From: Bacillota bacterium
Lineage (GTDB): Bacteria; Bacillota; Clostridia; Peptostreptococcales; Anaerovoracaceae
Assembly: GCA_023394035.1 (NCBI GenBank)
Contig: JAEXBK010000165.1
Coordinates: forward strand, 1 to 8,008
Direction of reading: 5' to 3'
DNA length: 8,008 nucleotides
How positions within the stretch are numbered: the stretch's first letter is position 1; every line of letters begins with the position of its first letter. Positions 1-6,045 of this stretch are shown in pieces. Both the position numbers and the translations under genes were made by a program. The notes below the pieces were generated by a model that did not search any database, was not told the origin of the DNA, and saw nothing but the letters and a program-made list of their open reading frames with translations.

Positions 1-104
1 GCATATACTCGGCACCGTCACAGTTTGAAGTCATGTTCCTGAACAAATGCTTCACTGACGAAGAAATAGAAAAAACAGCCGAAATCTTTGCGGAAATACT
101 GTAA
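1..104 (+). CDS. hemL: Glutamate-1-semialdehyde 2,1-aminomutase, C-terminal end (partial)
   Basis: This is the 3' end of a gene that begins before the window; codons run in the frame starting at base 3 and stop at TAA 102-104. The 33 visible residues include APSQFEVMFLN followed by FTDEEIEKTAEIF. This matches the C-terminal pattern of the GSA aminomutase family as I know it (an APSxFExxF block, then a 'H/FTxEDIxKT' helix). HemL is a PLP enzyme that converts glutamate-1-semialdehyde to 5-aminolevulinate, the last step of the C5 route to uroporphyrinogen III. Its place directly before corrin genes fits a clostridial tetrapyrrole operon. The active-site lysine and PLP domain lie outside the window, so the call rests on a short tail. 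Another PLP aminotransferase of the same fold is possible but less likely. Confidence 0.75.
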   Translation, partial: IYSAPSQFEVMFLNKCFTDEEIEKTAEIFAEIL

Positions 105-116
105 AGACAGAATAAC

Positions 117-120
117 GGAG
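117..120 (+). promoter_or_regulatory. Ribosome binding site deciding the cbiE start
   Basis: GGAG lies 8 nt before ATG 129. An upstream in-frame TTG at 123 is only 2 nt from this site, too close to be used. The start is therefore placed at ATG 129, which puts the glycine-rich SAM-fold strand (KVAGAGPGSP) right at the N-terminus, as usual for CbiE. Confidence 0.7.
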
Positions 121-128
121 AATTGATA

Positions 129-641
129 ATGAATATAAAAGTTGCCGGAGCAGGACCGGGATCGCCGTCATATTTTACTCCTGCGTTTATAAACATAGTA
201 AAAGAAGCCGATATCGTGCTCACTTCGGGGCGTCTTGCCGACAGGCTGATGATATATAACGATGATGTCAGAGACATGAAGGTAACGGAAATGACAGACT
301 TCATCAAAGCACACAAGGACGAGAGCCTGAACGTATGTGTAGCGGCAACCGGAGATACGGGATTTTACAGCATCGCTTCTACAATGTCGAGGAATGTATC
401 GGACATAGCGGAATTGTCATTTGAATGCGGAATAAGCAGCATGGCATATTTTGCGGCAAAGATAGGAACGGGCTACGAAAACATGCGCCTGATAAGTCTT
501 CACGGCAAGTCGGGATCTATAGTGCCATATGCCTGCTACAACAAAAAAGTGTTTGCACTTACAGGCGGAGCGGTAACAGCTGCAGATGTTATAAGACAGC
601 TTAACGCTGCGGGGCTCGGAAATGTGAGGGTTCATATATGA
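129..641 (+). CDS. cbiE: Cobalt-precorrin-7 C5-methyltransferase CbiE, cut short by an in-frame TGA
   Basis: CbiE methylates C5 of the corrin ring using S-adenosylmethionine; with CbiT it performs the steps carried out by CobL in the aerobic route. The 170 residues start with the tetrapyrrole-methylase signature GAGPGSP (residues 7-13). A second SAM-site segment, AATGDTGFYS, begins at residue 72, and GISSMAYFAAKIG and SLHGK follow as in the family. Standalone CbiE proteins are about 200 residues, so this one is some 30-40 residues short. The missing part is present after the stop: TGA 639-641 is followed in the same frame by ENLSLSDEKL and further CbiE-like sequence running into CbiT. As translated, the product would lack the end of the second methylase subdomain and may be unstable or inactive. 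Family assignment is firm; the functional state is uncertain. Confidence 0.88.
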   Translation: MNIKVAGAGPGSPSYFTPAFINIVKEADIVLTSGRLADRLMIYNDDVRDMKVTEMTDFIKAHKDESLNVCVAATGDTGFYSIASTMSRNVSDIAELSFECGISSMAYFAAKIGTGYENMRLISLHGKSGSIVPYACYNKKVFALTGGAVTAADVIRQLNAAGLGNVRVHI

Positions 642-748
642 GAAAATCTATCACTTTCAGATGAAAAATTAACATCGGGAAGAGCATCGGAGCTTGAAGG
701 AAATGAATTTTCGTCTTTAGCTGTAGTTATAGCGGAAAACGAAGAAGC

Positions 749-753
749 AAAGG
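749..753 (+). promoter_or_regulatory. Possible internal ribosome binding site for CbiT
   Basis: AAGGA sits 11 nt before GTG 765, the first usable start codon in the CbiT frame after the TGA. The spacing is longer than at the other genes here (6-9 nt), so initiation would probably be weak. It may be a chance match inside what was fusion-protein coding sequence. Confidence 0.3.
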
Positions 754-764
754 ACTGTTTTGCG

Positions 765-1328
765 GTGCCTCGCGACGAGGATTTTATAAGAGCAAGAGTC
801 CCGATGACGAAAAAGGCTGTACGCGATTTGGCTTGCGCCATGCTTGAAGTAAGACCTGATGACATCGTTTTTGATGTAGGGTCGGGTACGGGAGCAATGA
901 CATGTGCTTTGGCAAGGCGAGCATCAGACAGCTTCGTATATGCTATAGAGCATGATGACGATGCATATGAGCTGACGCTTCAAAACCTCGAAAAATTAAG
1001 TGCACGAAACGTCATAGCAGTAAAGAACGACGCTCCGCACGGCATGGAAGCTTTCCCGGCTCCCGATAAGGTTTTTGTCGGCGGTTCATCAGGTAACCTG
1101 AATTCGATTGTGGAGACAGTGCTCCAAAAGAACAAGACTGCGGAGATACTTGTAACGGCTGTATCTATAGATACGCTGAACGAAGCAACGACTTTGTTCA
1201 AAGACAAGGGCATGAAGACCGATATCATATGCGCAAATATATCAAAAGCACGCCGTCTCGGAAACTACGATCTGATGATGGCGGAAAATCCTGTTTATCT
1301 CATAAAAGGAGTAAGCGTTGAAGAATAA
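765..1328 (+). CDS. cbiT: Cobalt-precorrin-6B C15-methyltransferase (decarboxylating) CbiT, domain of an interrupted CbiET
   Basis: CbiT methylates C15 and removes the acetate carboxyl from ring C of the corrin precursor, using SAM. Numbered from GTG 765 (187 residues), the sequence opens with DEDFIRARVPMTKKAVR, the standard N-terminus of the CbiT domain. SAM motif I, VFDVGSGTGAM, follows (glycines at 39, 41 and 43), and then VFVGGSSGNL (106-110), the family's second glycine-rich block. Length agrees with standalone CbiT (about 185-195). The GTG start is the best available because no start codon lies between the TGA at 639 and 765, but its Shine-Dalgarno is poor. In the intact arrangement this would be the C-terminal half of CbiET. 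The gene ends 11 bases into cbiA. The domain itself appears undamaged. Confidence 0.85.
   Translation: MPRDEDFIRARVPMTKKAVRDLACAMLEVRPDDIVFDVGSGTGAMTCALARRASDSFVYAIEHDDDAYELTLQNLEKLSARNVIAVKNDAPHGMEAFPAPDKVFVGGSSGNLNSIVETVLQKNKTAEILVTAVSIDTLNEATTLFKDKGMKTDIICANISKARRLGNYDLMMAENPVYLIKGVSVEE
1307..1311 (+). promoter_or_regulatory. Ribosome binding site supporting the TTG start of cbiA
   Basis: AGGAG, within AAAAGGAG, is 6 nt before TTG 1318. The first in-frame ATG (1342) comes later and would remove the residues before the IMIAGTGSGCGKTT strand, so TTG 1318 is preferred. Confidence 0.8.
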
Positions 1329-2697
1329 CATTCCAAGAATAATGATAGCCGGAACGGGAAGCGGATGCGGTAAAACGACCGTAATGTGCGCTCTTTTATC
1401 CGCACTCAAGCTCAAGAAGAGGAATGTAATGGCATTTAAGTGCGGACCCGATTATATCGACCCGATGTTCCATTCTGAAATAATAGGGACACCGTCACGT
1501 AATCTCGATATATTTTTGCTCGGTGAAAATACCGTAAAATATCTCCTTGCAAACGATGCAGAGGGCTTTGATGCCGCAATAATAGAGGGCGTGATGGGAC
1601 TTTATGACGGAGCAGGCTTTGATACTGATGAGGCTTCGGCAAATCATATATCTCATGCTACAGGAACAGGCGTAATACTCGTGCTTAACGTCAAAGGAAA
1701 GGGAAGGTCGATCGCTGCAGAGGCTAAGGGCTTCATCGAATTTGCACCGAATATGATAAAAGGCTTTATACTTAACACATGCAGCAGTGCGATGTACGAA
1801 ACCTACAGAAAGCTTCTGCTTAACGAAACGGGACTTCCGTGCTTCGGCTACCTGCCGGCAATACAGGAAGCGAGTATATCGAGCCGTCATCTCGGACTTG
1901 TTACGGCAGGAGAAATAGATGACATAAAACAAAGAATGGATGTGCTCGGCAAAAAGGCAGCCGAAACGATAGACCTCGATATGGTTATGGCGGAAGCGGA
2001 AAAAGCAGCAGAGCTTACCTACGAAGACATCGATATACCGGAAGGAAGTCATGTAAGGCTTGCGGTTGCGCGTGATAATGCGTTTTGCTTTTACTATGAG
2101 GATAATTTCGAGCTCCTTAAAATAGCAGGAGCAGAGCTCGTTTTCTTTTCGCCTATTACGGATAAATCGCTTCCGGAAGGCATAGACGGAGTGATAATAG
2201 GCGGCGGATATCCAGAGCTTTACATAAAAGAATTATCGGAAAATATTGCGATGAGGGATTGCCTGAAAGCCGCTTTTGATGGCGGAATGCCTATATATGC
2301 GGAATGCGGAGGCTTTATGTATCTCGGAGATACGATAACGACAGGTGAAGGCACATTCGACACCGTAGGAGCGATACGCGGGAACTCGAGCATGACGGAT
2401 AAGCTCGTCAGATTCGGATATAAGACACTCAGTGCAAATGAGGACAATATGTTCTGCAGGCAAGGCGAATCCATAAAGTGCCACGAATTCCACTACAGCG
2501 ACACGGATAACTACGGCGAAGGCTTTACTGCGGTAAACAGACGCGGCAAAGCGTGGCATACGGTCGTATCAGGTAAAAACTGTTATGCGGGGTACCCGCA
2601 TCTTCATCTTTGGAGCAATCCTGAATTTGCTGTAAGCTTTTTGGATAAGTGTCGTATTTTTGGTGAGCAAAGAAGAAAAGGCGGTAGCATTAAATGA
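1318..2697 (+). CDS. cbiA: Cobyrinate a,c-diamide synthase CbiA
   Basis: CbiA is a cytoplasmic ATP- and glutamine-dependent amidotransferase that amidates the a and c side chains of (cobalt-)cobyrinate. The protein is 459 residues, normal for the family. The N-terminal synthetase domain has a P-loop GTGSGCGKTT (12-21), KCGPDYIDPMFH (41-52) and EGVMGLYDG (90-98). The C-terminal class I glutaminase-like domain has IIGGGYPELY near residue 300. Its nucleophile elbow AECGG carries the catalytic Cys330, and HLH (428-430) near the end supplies the partner histidine. The start is TTG, backed by a strong Shine-Dalgarno and overlapping the end of cbiT. The stop overlaps the cbiB start (ATGA), which implies translational coupling. 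The short basic tail after about residue 450 (QRRKGGSIK) is not a conserved element I know. Confidence 0.95.
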   Translation: MKNNIPRIMIAGTGSGCGKTTVMCALLSALKLKKRNVMAFKCGPDYIDPMFHSEIIGTPSRNLDIFLLGENTVKYLLANDAEGFDAAIIEGVMGLYDGAGFDTDEASANHISHATGTGVILVLNVKGKGRSIAAEAKGFIEFAPNMIKGFILNTCSSAMYETYRKLLLNETGLPCFGYLPAIQEASISSRHLGLVTAGEIDDIKQRMDVLGKKAAETIDLDMVMAEAEKAAELTYEDIDIPEGSHVRLAVARDNAFCFYYEDNFELLKIAGAELVFFSPITDKSLPEGIDGVIIGGGYPELYIKELSENIAMRDCLKAAFDGGMPIYAECGGFMYLGDTITTGEGTFDTVGAIRGNSSMTDKLVRFGYKTLSANEDNMFCRQGESIKCHEFHYSDTDNYGEGFTAVNRRGKAWHTVVSGKNCYAGYPHLHLWSNPEFAVSFLDKCRIFGEQRRKGGSIK

Positions 2698-3662
2698 TAT
2701 TTTTGATGATACTTCCATTAGCCTTCCTTCTAGATGCAGCCTTCGGAGATCCGCGCTTCATATATCATCCCGTAGTTATGATAGGTAACCTGATTTCGGC
2801 TCTTGAGAAGAGCTTAAGAAAGCGCTTTCCGAAGACTGAAAAAGGGGAATATATATCGGGAATCGTGCTTTGGATTTTGACAACGACAGTGTCGTTTACC
2901 GTTCCGCTTGCACTTCTGTTAACTGCATCAAAGCTCGATTTGAGGCTAAGGCTTATCCTGGAGCTCTTCTGGTGCTGGCAGATATTTGCCGCCAATTCTC
3001 TCATGAAGGAAAGCATGAAGGTATATAAGGCTGTTATTAGCGGAGACCTCGAAGCTTCAAGAAAACAGCTTTCTATGATAGTCGGTCGTGATACTGCTGA
3101 GCTTTCTTTTGAACAGATAATAAAGGCGGCGGTAGAGACAGTTGCAGAGAACTCATCTGACGGTGTTATAGCTCCTATGTTGTTTATGCTCATAGGCGGT
3201 GCACCGCTTGGATTCTTTTACAAAGCCGTTAACACGCTTGATTCGATGGTTGGGTATCACAACGAAAAATATGAGTATTTCGGGCGTTTTTCGGCAAAGG
3301 CTGACGACGTTTTCAACTTCATACCGGCGAGGATAACTGCGGTAGCTATGATTGCAGGCAGCTTTTTTCTTAAGCTCAACTTTAAGAACTCATATAAAAT
3401 ATTTGTGCGCGACCGCAAAAAGCATAAGAGCCCGAACAGCGGATATCCGGAATCGGCTTGTGCCGGTGCACTTTCCGTGCAGCTTGCAGGAGATGCGAGC
3501 TATTTCGGCAAGCAGATAAAAAAACAGACGATAGGTGATCCTGTCAGACCGATAGAGGCGAAGGATATCCTAAGAGCAAACATGCTCATGTATGCTTCAT
3601 CCGTAATATCGCTGATAGTGCTGTCTTTGATGAGATACATGATGATCAGGGTCTTTATTTAG
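2694..3662 (+). CDS. cbiB: Adenosylcobinamide-phosphate synthase CbiB (integral membrane)
   Basis: CbiB joins adenosylcobyric acid to (R)-1-amino-2-propanol or its phosphate, giving adenosylcobinamide (phosphate), and works in the cytoplasmic membrane. The 322-residue protein begins with a hydrophobic helix carrying the family signature: D14, GDP (18-20) and HPV (25-27). Further hydrophobic segments lie at roughly 55-80, 85-105, 155-180, 210-230 and 300-320. Conserved blocks include AENSSDGVIAPMLF (E152 to G157), KAVNTLDSMVGY, and FNFIPARITA, all characteristic of CbiB/CobD-type synthases. Start ATG 2694 overlaps the cbiA stop by 4 bases, with an imperfect AAAGGCGG Shine-Dalgarno at 2677-2684. 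It stops at TAG 3660-3662, immediately before the cbiP ribosome binding site. Nothing in it looks damaged. Confidence 0.94.
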   Translation: MIFLMILPLAFLLDAAFGDPRFIYHPVVMIGNLISALEKSLRKRFPKTEKGEYISGIVLWILTTTVSFTVPLALLLTASKLDLRLRLILELFWCWQIFAANSLMKESMKVYKAVISGDLEASRKQLSMIVGRDTAELSFEQIIKAAVETVAENSSDGVIAPMLFMLIGGAPLGFFYKAVNTLDSMVGYHNEKYEYFGRFSAKADDVFNFIPARITAVAMIAGSFFLKLNFKNSYKIFVRDRKKHKSPNSGYPESACAGALSVQLAGDASYFGKQIKKQTIGDPVRPIEAKDILRANMLMYASSVISLIVLSLMRYMMIRVFI

Positions 3663-3675
3663 AGGAGGTAATCGT

Positions 3676-5136
3676 ATGGGAAAAGCAATAATGATACAGG
3701 GAACGTGTTCAAACGCAGGCAAAAGCCTTCTCGTTGCAGGACTCTGTCGTATTCTTAAACAGGACGGATACAGCGTCGCTCCGTTTAAGGCTCAGAATAT
3801 GGCTCTCAATTCATATATAACTAAAGACGGTTTTGAGATGGGAAGAGCGCAGGTGATGCAGGCAGAGGCCGCAGGACTGCTTCCTGATGTAAGGATGAAT
3901 CCGCTTCTCCTTAAGCCGACGAGCGATAAGGGCTCGCAGGTCATCATAAACGGAAAAGTGCACAAAAACATGAGCGCCGAAGAGTTCTACAAGGGAAAAG
4001 CAGGCTTCAGAGATGCCGTAAAGGCTGATTTTGATTCGCTTGCATCTGAGTATGACGTAATCGTAATAGAAGGTGCCGGAAGTCCTGCGGAAATTAATCT
4101 TAAAGAAAACGATCTCGTTAACATGGGAATGGCAAAGCTTGCGGATGCACCTGTGTTTATCGTGGGAGATATAGACAGAGGCGGTGTATTTGCTTCGCTT
4201 GCGGGTACGATGCTTTTGTTTGACGAAGATGAGCGTGAGCGTGTTAAGGGCGTGATAATAAATAAATTCAGAGGTGACATAAAGATACTCGAACCGGGGC
4301 TAAGAATGCTCGAAGATGTCATAAAGGTTCCTGTTGTTGGGGTAGTTCCGTATATGCATGTGGATATAGACGATGAGGACAGTCTGACTGATCGCTTTTC
4401 CGCAAGGGATAAGGATGCGCTTGTCGATATAGCCGTAATAAGGCTGCCGCGCATATCGAACTTTACGGACTTTAACTCTCTTGACAGAATAGACGGGGTG
4501 GGCGTCAGATATGTGGGAGCCGTTAAGGAACTCGGTGATCCCGATCTGATCATAATTCCGGGAACAAAGAACACTATGGTGGATCTTATATGGATGAGAG
4601 AAAACGGTCTTGAAGCGGAGATAAAGAAATACGCTTCAAAGGATAGACCCGTTATCGGAATATGCGGAGGCTATCAGATGCTCGGAAAATCGATTTCCGA
4701 TCCTCACGGAGTGGAGCATGGCGGAGAAATCGAGGGGATCGGGCTTCTGCCTCACTCAACTGTTTTCTCCGATCAAAAGACGACATGTGAGACAACCGGA
4801 AATTTATCGGATGTAAGCGGTATATTCAGTTCACTTTCGGGTAAAGAATACGACGGATATGAAATTCATATGGGAATTTCTTCAGCGGACGGAAGAGGAA
4901 TAGACGCAAATATAATCAATTCAGGCAATGTATACGGCACATACATACACGGCATATTTGATAAGGGTGAGATTGCAAAGACCGTTTCAGCAGTGCTGTT
5001 TACAAATAAAGGGCTTGATCCTGATAAGGTTGAAGCTTTTGATATGGATCTCTACAAAGAAAAACAGTACGACATACTTGCGGATCACTTGCGCGCGTCG
5101 CTTGATATGAACCTAATATACGACCTTATAAAATAA
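3676..5136 (+). CDS. cbiP: Cobyric acid synthase CbiP (CobQ)
   Basis: This ATP- and glutamine-dependent cytoplasmic enzyme amidates the b, d, e and g side chains of adenosylcobyrinate a,c-diamide to give adenosylcobyric acid, the substrate of CbiB. The 486-residue length is typical. The N-terminal domain has the P-loop-like GTCSNAGKS (9-17), FKAQNMALNS (37-46), EGAGSPAE (132-139) and DIDRGG (165-170), all family hallmarks. The C-terminal glutaminase domain has GICGGYQMLG with nucleophile Cys330, and YGTYIHGIF with His425. A near-perfect Shine-Dalgarno, AGGAGGT at 3663-3669, sits 6 nt before the ATG. The stop at 5134-5136 overlaps the Shine-Dalgarno of cbiC. CbiA is a paralogue of the same amidotransferase family; the motifs here clearly separate the two. 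Confidence 0.96.
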   Translation: MGKAIMIQGTCSNAGKSLLVAGLCRILKQDGYSVAPFKAQNMALNSYITKDGFEMGRAQVMQAEAAGLLPDVRMNPLLLKPTSDKGSQVIINGKVHKNMSAEEFYKGKAGFRDAVKADFDSLASEYDVIVIEGAGSPAEINLKENDLVNMGMAKLADAPVFIVGDIDRGGVFASLAGTMLLFDEDERERVKGVIINKFRGDIKILEPGLRMLEDVIKVPVVGVVPYMHVDIDDEDSLTDRFSARDKDALVDIAVIRLPRISNFTDFNSLDRIDGVGVRYVGAVKELGDPDLIIIPGTKNTMVDLIWMRENGLEAEIKKYASKDRPVIGICGGYQMLGKSISDPHGVEHGGEIEGIGLLPHSTVFSDQKTTCETTGNLSDVSGIFSSLSGKEYDGYEIHMGISSADGRGIDANIINSGNVYGTYIHGIFDKGEIAKTVSAVLFTNKGLDPDKVEAFDMDLYKEKQYDILADHLRASLDMNLIYDLIK

Positions 5137-5142
5137 AGGAGG
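5135..5142 (+). promoter_or_regulatory. Ribosome binding site supporting the TTG start of cbiC
   Basis: AAAGGAGG lies 8 nt before TTG 5151. The first in-frame ATG is deep inside the gene, past the catalytic His41, so TTG must be the start. The site overlaps the cbiP stop codon. Confidence 0.85.
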
Positions 5143-5150
5143 ATACGGAT

Positions 5151-5771
5151 TTGAAAATAGAAAATATTCGCCCCGATCAGATAGAGGCAAAGAGCTTTGA
5201 GATAATAAGCGAAATCCTTGGAGACAGGGTTCTCGATCCGAGATATGAGCTCGTCATCAAAAGATGTATTCATACGTCTGCCGATTTTGAGTATGCCGAC
5301 AGCATGTATTTTACAGACGGCGTTGTCGAAAAAATCAAAGAAGCCATAAAGAACGGTGCTACTATAGTTACCGATACGAAGATGGCTCAGTCCGGGATAA
5401 ACAAAAAAAGAATCGAAGCATACGGAGGCAAGGTCTTGTGCTTTATAGGAGATGAGGATGTCGCAGCGGAAGCTAAGGAAAGAGGCCTCACAAGATCATA
5501 TGTAAGCATGGAAAAGGCATCAAAGCTCGAAGCCCCTGTAATAATCGCCGTAGGAAATGCGCCCACAGCTCTATTTTCGATATGTGAGCTCGTAAAAGAG
5601 GGAAAACTCGATCCTGTAGCCGTAATCGGCGTTCCTGTAGGCTTTGTAAACGTAGTCGAGAGCAAAGAACAGCTTATCGAGTCCGGCATTGCATGCATAG
5701 TAGCAAGAGGAAGAAAGGGCGGCAGCAACATTGCGGCGGCGATAGTAAATGCTATCCAGTATCAGATATAG
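5151..5771 (+). CDS. cbiC: Cobalt-precorrin-8 methylmutase CbiC
   Basis: CbiC moves the methyl group from C11 to C12 of the precorrin-8 intermediate, giving cobyrinate, the substrate of CbiA. The 206-residue length is normal. IRPDQIEAKSFEII opens the protein as in the family. RCIHTSADFEYAD holds the catalytic histidine (His41, equivalent to the conserved His of CobH). GNAPTALF (135-142), GVPVGFVNVVESKE (from 160) and RGRKGGSN (186-193) are the other conserved blocks, and all are intact. It is the last gene of the biosynthetic run; no hairpin terminator is visible between its TAG and the promoter that follows, so read-through toward the riboswitch region is possible. Confidence 0.95.
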   Translation: MKIENIRPDQIEAKSFEIISEILGDRVLDPRYELVIKRCIHTSADFEYADSMYFTDGVVEKIKEAIKNGATIVTDTKMAQSGINKKRIEAYGGKVLCFIGDEDVAAEAKERGLTRSYVSMEKASKLEAPVIIAVGNAPTALFSICELVKEGKLDPVAVIGVPVGFVNVVESKEQLIESGIACIVARGRKGGSNIAAAIVNAIQYQI

Positions 5772-5783
5772 CTGTTATAACTG

Positions 5784-5811
5784 TTGACAAGCAATTAGAT
5801 ATTACTATATT
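5784..5811 (+). promoter_or_regulatory. Sigma-70-type promoter for the cbiMNQO operon
   Basis: A perfect -35 box TTGACA (5784-5789) is followed after 16 bp by TATATT (5806-5811; 5 of 6 to TATAAT) in a very A/T-rich stretch. Other -10 registers, such as TATTAT at 5808-5813 with an 18-bp spacer, are possible. Transcription would start near 5818-5822, just before the riboswitch aptamer at 5834. Confidence 0.75.
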
Positions 5812-5833
5812 ATATAAGGTGTAATAATTTGAA

Positions 5834-5921
5834 ATGCGGAGGAGGAATCAGGTCAATTCCTGAACGGTCACGCCACTGTGTCAAATGATATTCATTTGTA
5901 AGTCAGAATATCCGTCCGCAT
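5834..5921 (+). promoter_or_regulatory. Cobalamin riboswitch aptamer
   Basis: The segment matches the cobalamin riboswitch core. ATGCGGA (5834-5840) pairs perfectly with TCCGCAT (5915-5921) as P1, extended by GGA 5841-5843 with TCC 5911-5913. TCAGG (5848-5852) pairs with CCTGA (5859-5863) as P4. ACGGTCACGCCACTGT follows, including the hallmark GCCACTG (5872-5878). CAAATGA/TCATTTG (5882-5888/5892-5898) forms a perfect 7-bp P6-like hairpin. AAGTCAG (5900-5906) then ATCCGTCC corresponds to the consensus AAGYCAGRANACCTGCC (B12 box), with CCGTCC replacing CCTGCC. The aptamer is compact, with no long P2-P3 extension. It lies between a promoter and a cobalt-transport operon, the usual setting for B12-dependent repression. 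Recognition is by pattern, not by a covariance-model search. Confidence 0.9.
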
Positions 5922-5991
5922 GAGTTAATAAGATCACAGGCTACGAACGATGGCCAAGGGATCACGCTCTCTTAACAGAGTTGATACCATG
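5922..5991 (+). promoter_or_regulatory. Riboswitch expression platform with antiterminator element
   Basis: ACAGGCT (5936-5942) is identical to the 3' arm of the following terminator and fully complementary to its 5' arm (5992-5998), so it can form a competing 7-bp antiterminator helix. ATGG 5950-5953 with CCAT 5987-5990 could extend that helix. Alternatively GGCTA 5939-5943 pairs with TGGCC 5951-5955 around a CGAACGA loop, hiding the antiterminator arm and allowing termination. Which form the B12-bound aptamer favours is inferred from the usual OFF behaviour of these switches. Confidence 0.6.
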
Positions 5992-6016
5992 AGCCTGTTC
6001 AAAAGACAGGCTTTTT
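5992..6016 (+). terminator. Intrinsic terminator of the cobalamin riboswitch
   Basis: AGCCTGT (5992-5998) and ACAGGCT (6006-6012) form a perfect 7-bp stem with a 7-nt loop, followed by a T run (6012-6016). It lies 36 bp before the cbiM start and after the aptamer, as expected for transcriptional attenuation. The T run is short, so termination may be partial. Confidence 0.8.
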
Positions 6017-6038
6017 ACTTTGGAGAGCGATTTATTAT

Positions 6039-6045
6039 AAAGGAG
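6039..6045 (+). promoter_or_regulatory. Ribosome binding site deciding the cbiM start
   Basis: AAAGGAG is 6 nt before ATG 6052. An in-frame ATG at 5950 lies inside the riboswitch expression platform, has no Shine-Dalgarno, and would add 34 residues upstream of an otherwise ordinary signal peptide. The start is therefore 6052. Confidence 0.88.

Larger units (their letters stand above)
129..1328 (+). pseudogene. cbiET: CbiET (CobL-type) fusion gene interrupted by UGA at codon 171
   Basis: One frame from ATG 129 to TAA 1328 contains only one stop, TGA 639-641. Read through, it gives 399 residues with CbiE followed by CbiT, close to the roughly 400 residues of CobL/CbiET fusions. Around the stop the protein reads VRVHI-stop-ENLSLSDEKLTSGRA. 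CbiE proteins have V-x-(V/I)-G-E-N-L here (Salmonella CbiE, as I recall it, has IGENL), so the stop sits at a conserved glycine. GGA to TGA is a single G-to-T change at base 639. The segment 642-764 has no stop and no ATG, GTG or TTG in this frame before GTG 765, so it cannot be an independent leader. This entry describes the ancestral or intended gene; the two separately translatable parts are listed as cbiE and cbiT. A base-calling error, a real nonsense mutation, or UGA readthrough would all look the same here. Confidence 0.75.

Noticed and set aside
639..641. Genome-wide UGA-to-glycine recoding (as in Absconditabacteria and Gracilibacteria)
   Set aside because: TGA serves as a normal stop for cbiA (2695-2697) and cbiQ (7983-7985), each overlapping the next gene's start. 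No other in-frame TGA occurs in the genes here.
639..641. Selenocysteine codon
   Set aside because: The family position is glycine, not a redox cysteine, and I see no convincing SECIS-like hairpin directly after it.
638..664. Short ORF starting at the ATGA overlap with the cbiE stop
   Set aside because: It has only 8 codons, no ribosome binding site of its own, and is in a different frame from the CbiE/CbiT homology on both sides.
3987..4574. Long minus-strand ORF opposite cbiP
   Set aside because: It is a low-complexity Ser/Thr/Ile-rich shadow of a clearly functional gene, with no recognisable domain. The similar minus-strand ORF at 1495-2052 opposite cbiA was rejected for the same reason.
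4928..5110. 60-codon plus-strand ORF inside cbiP
   Set aside because: It lies wholly within the conserved glutaminase end of cbiP in another frame, without a ribosome site or domain.
5774..5781. GTTATAAC palindrome after cbiC as a terminator or operator
   Set aside because: It is an 8-bp self-complementary word with no loop or T run, too short to act as a terminator and likely by chance in A/T-rich DNA.
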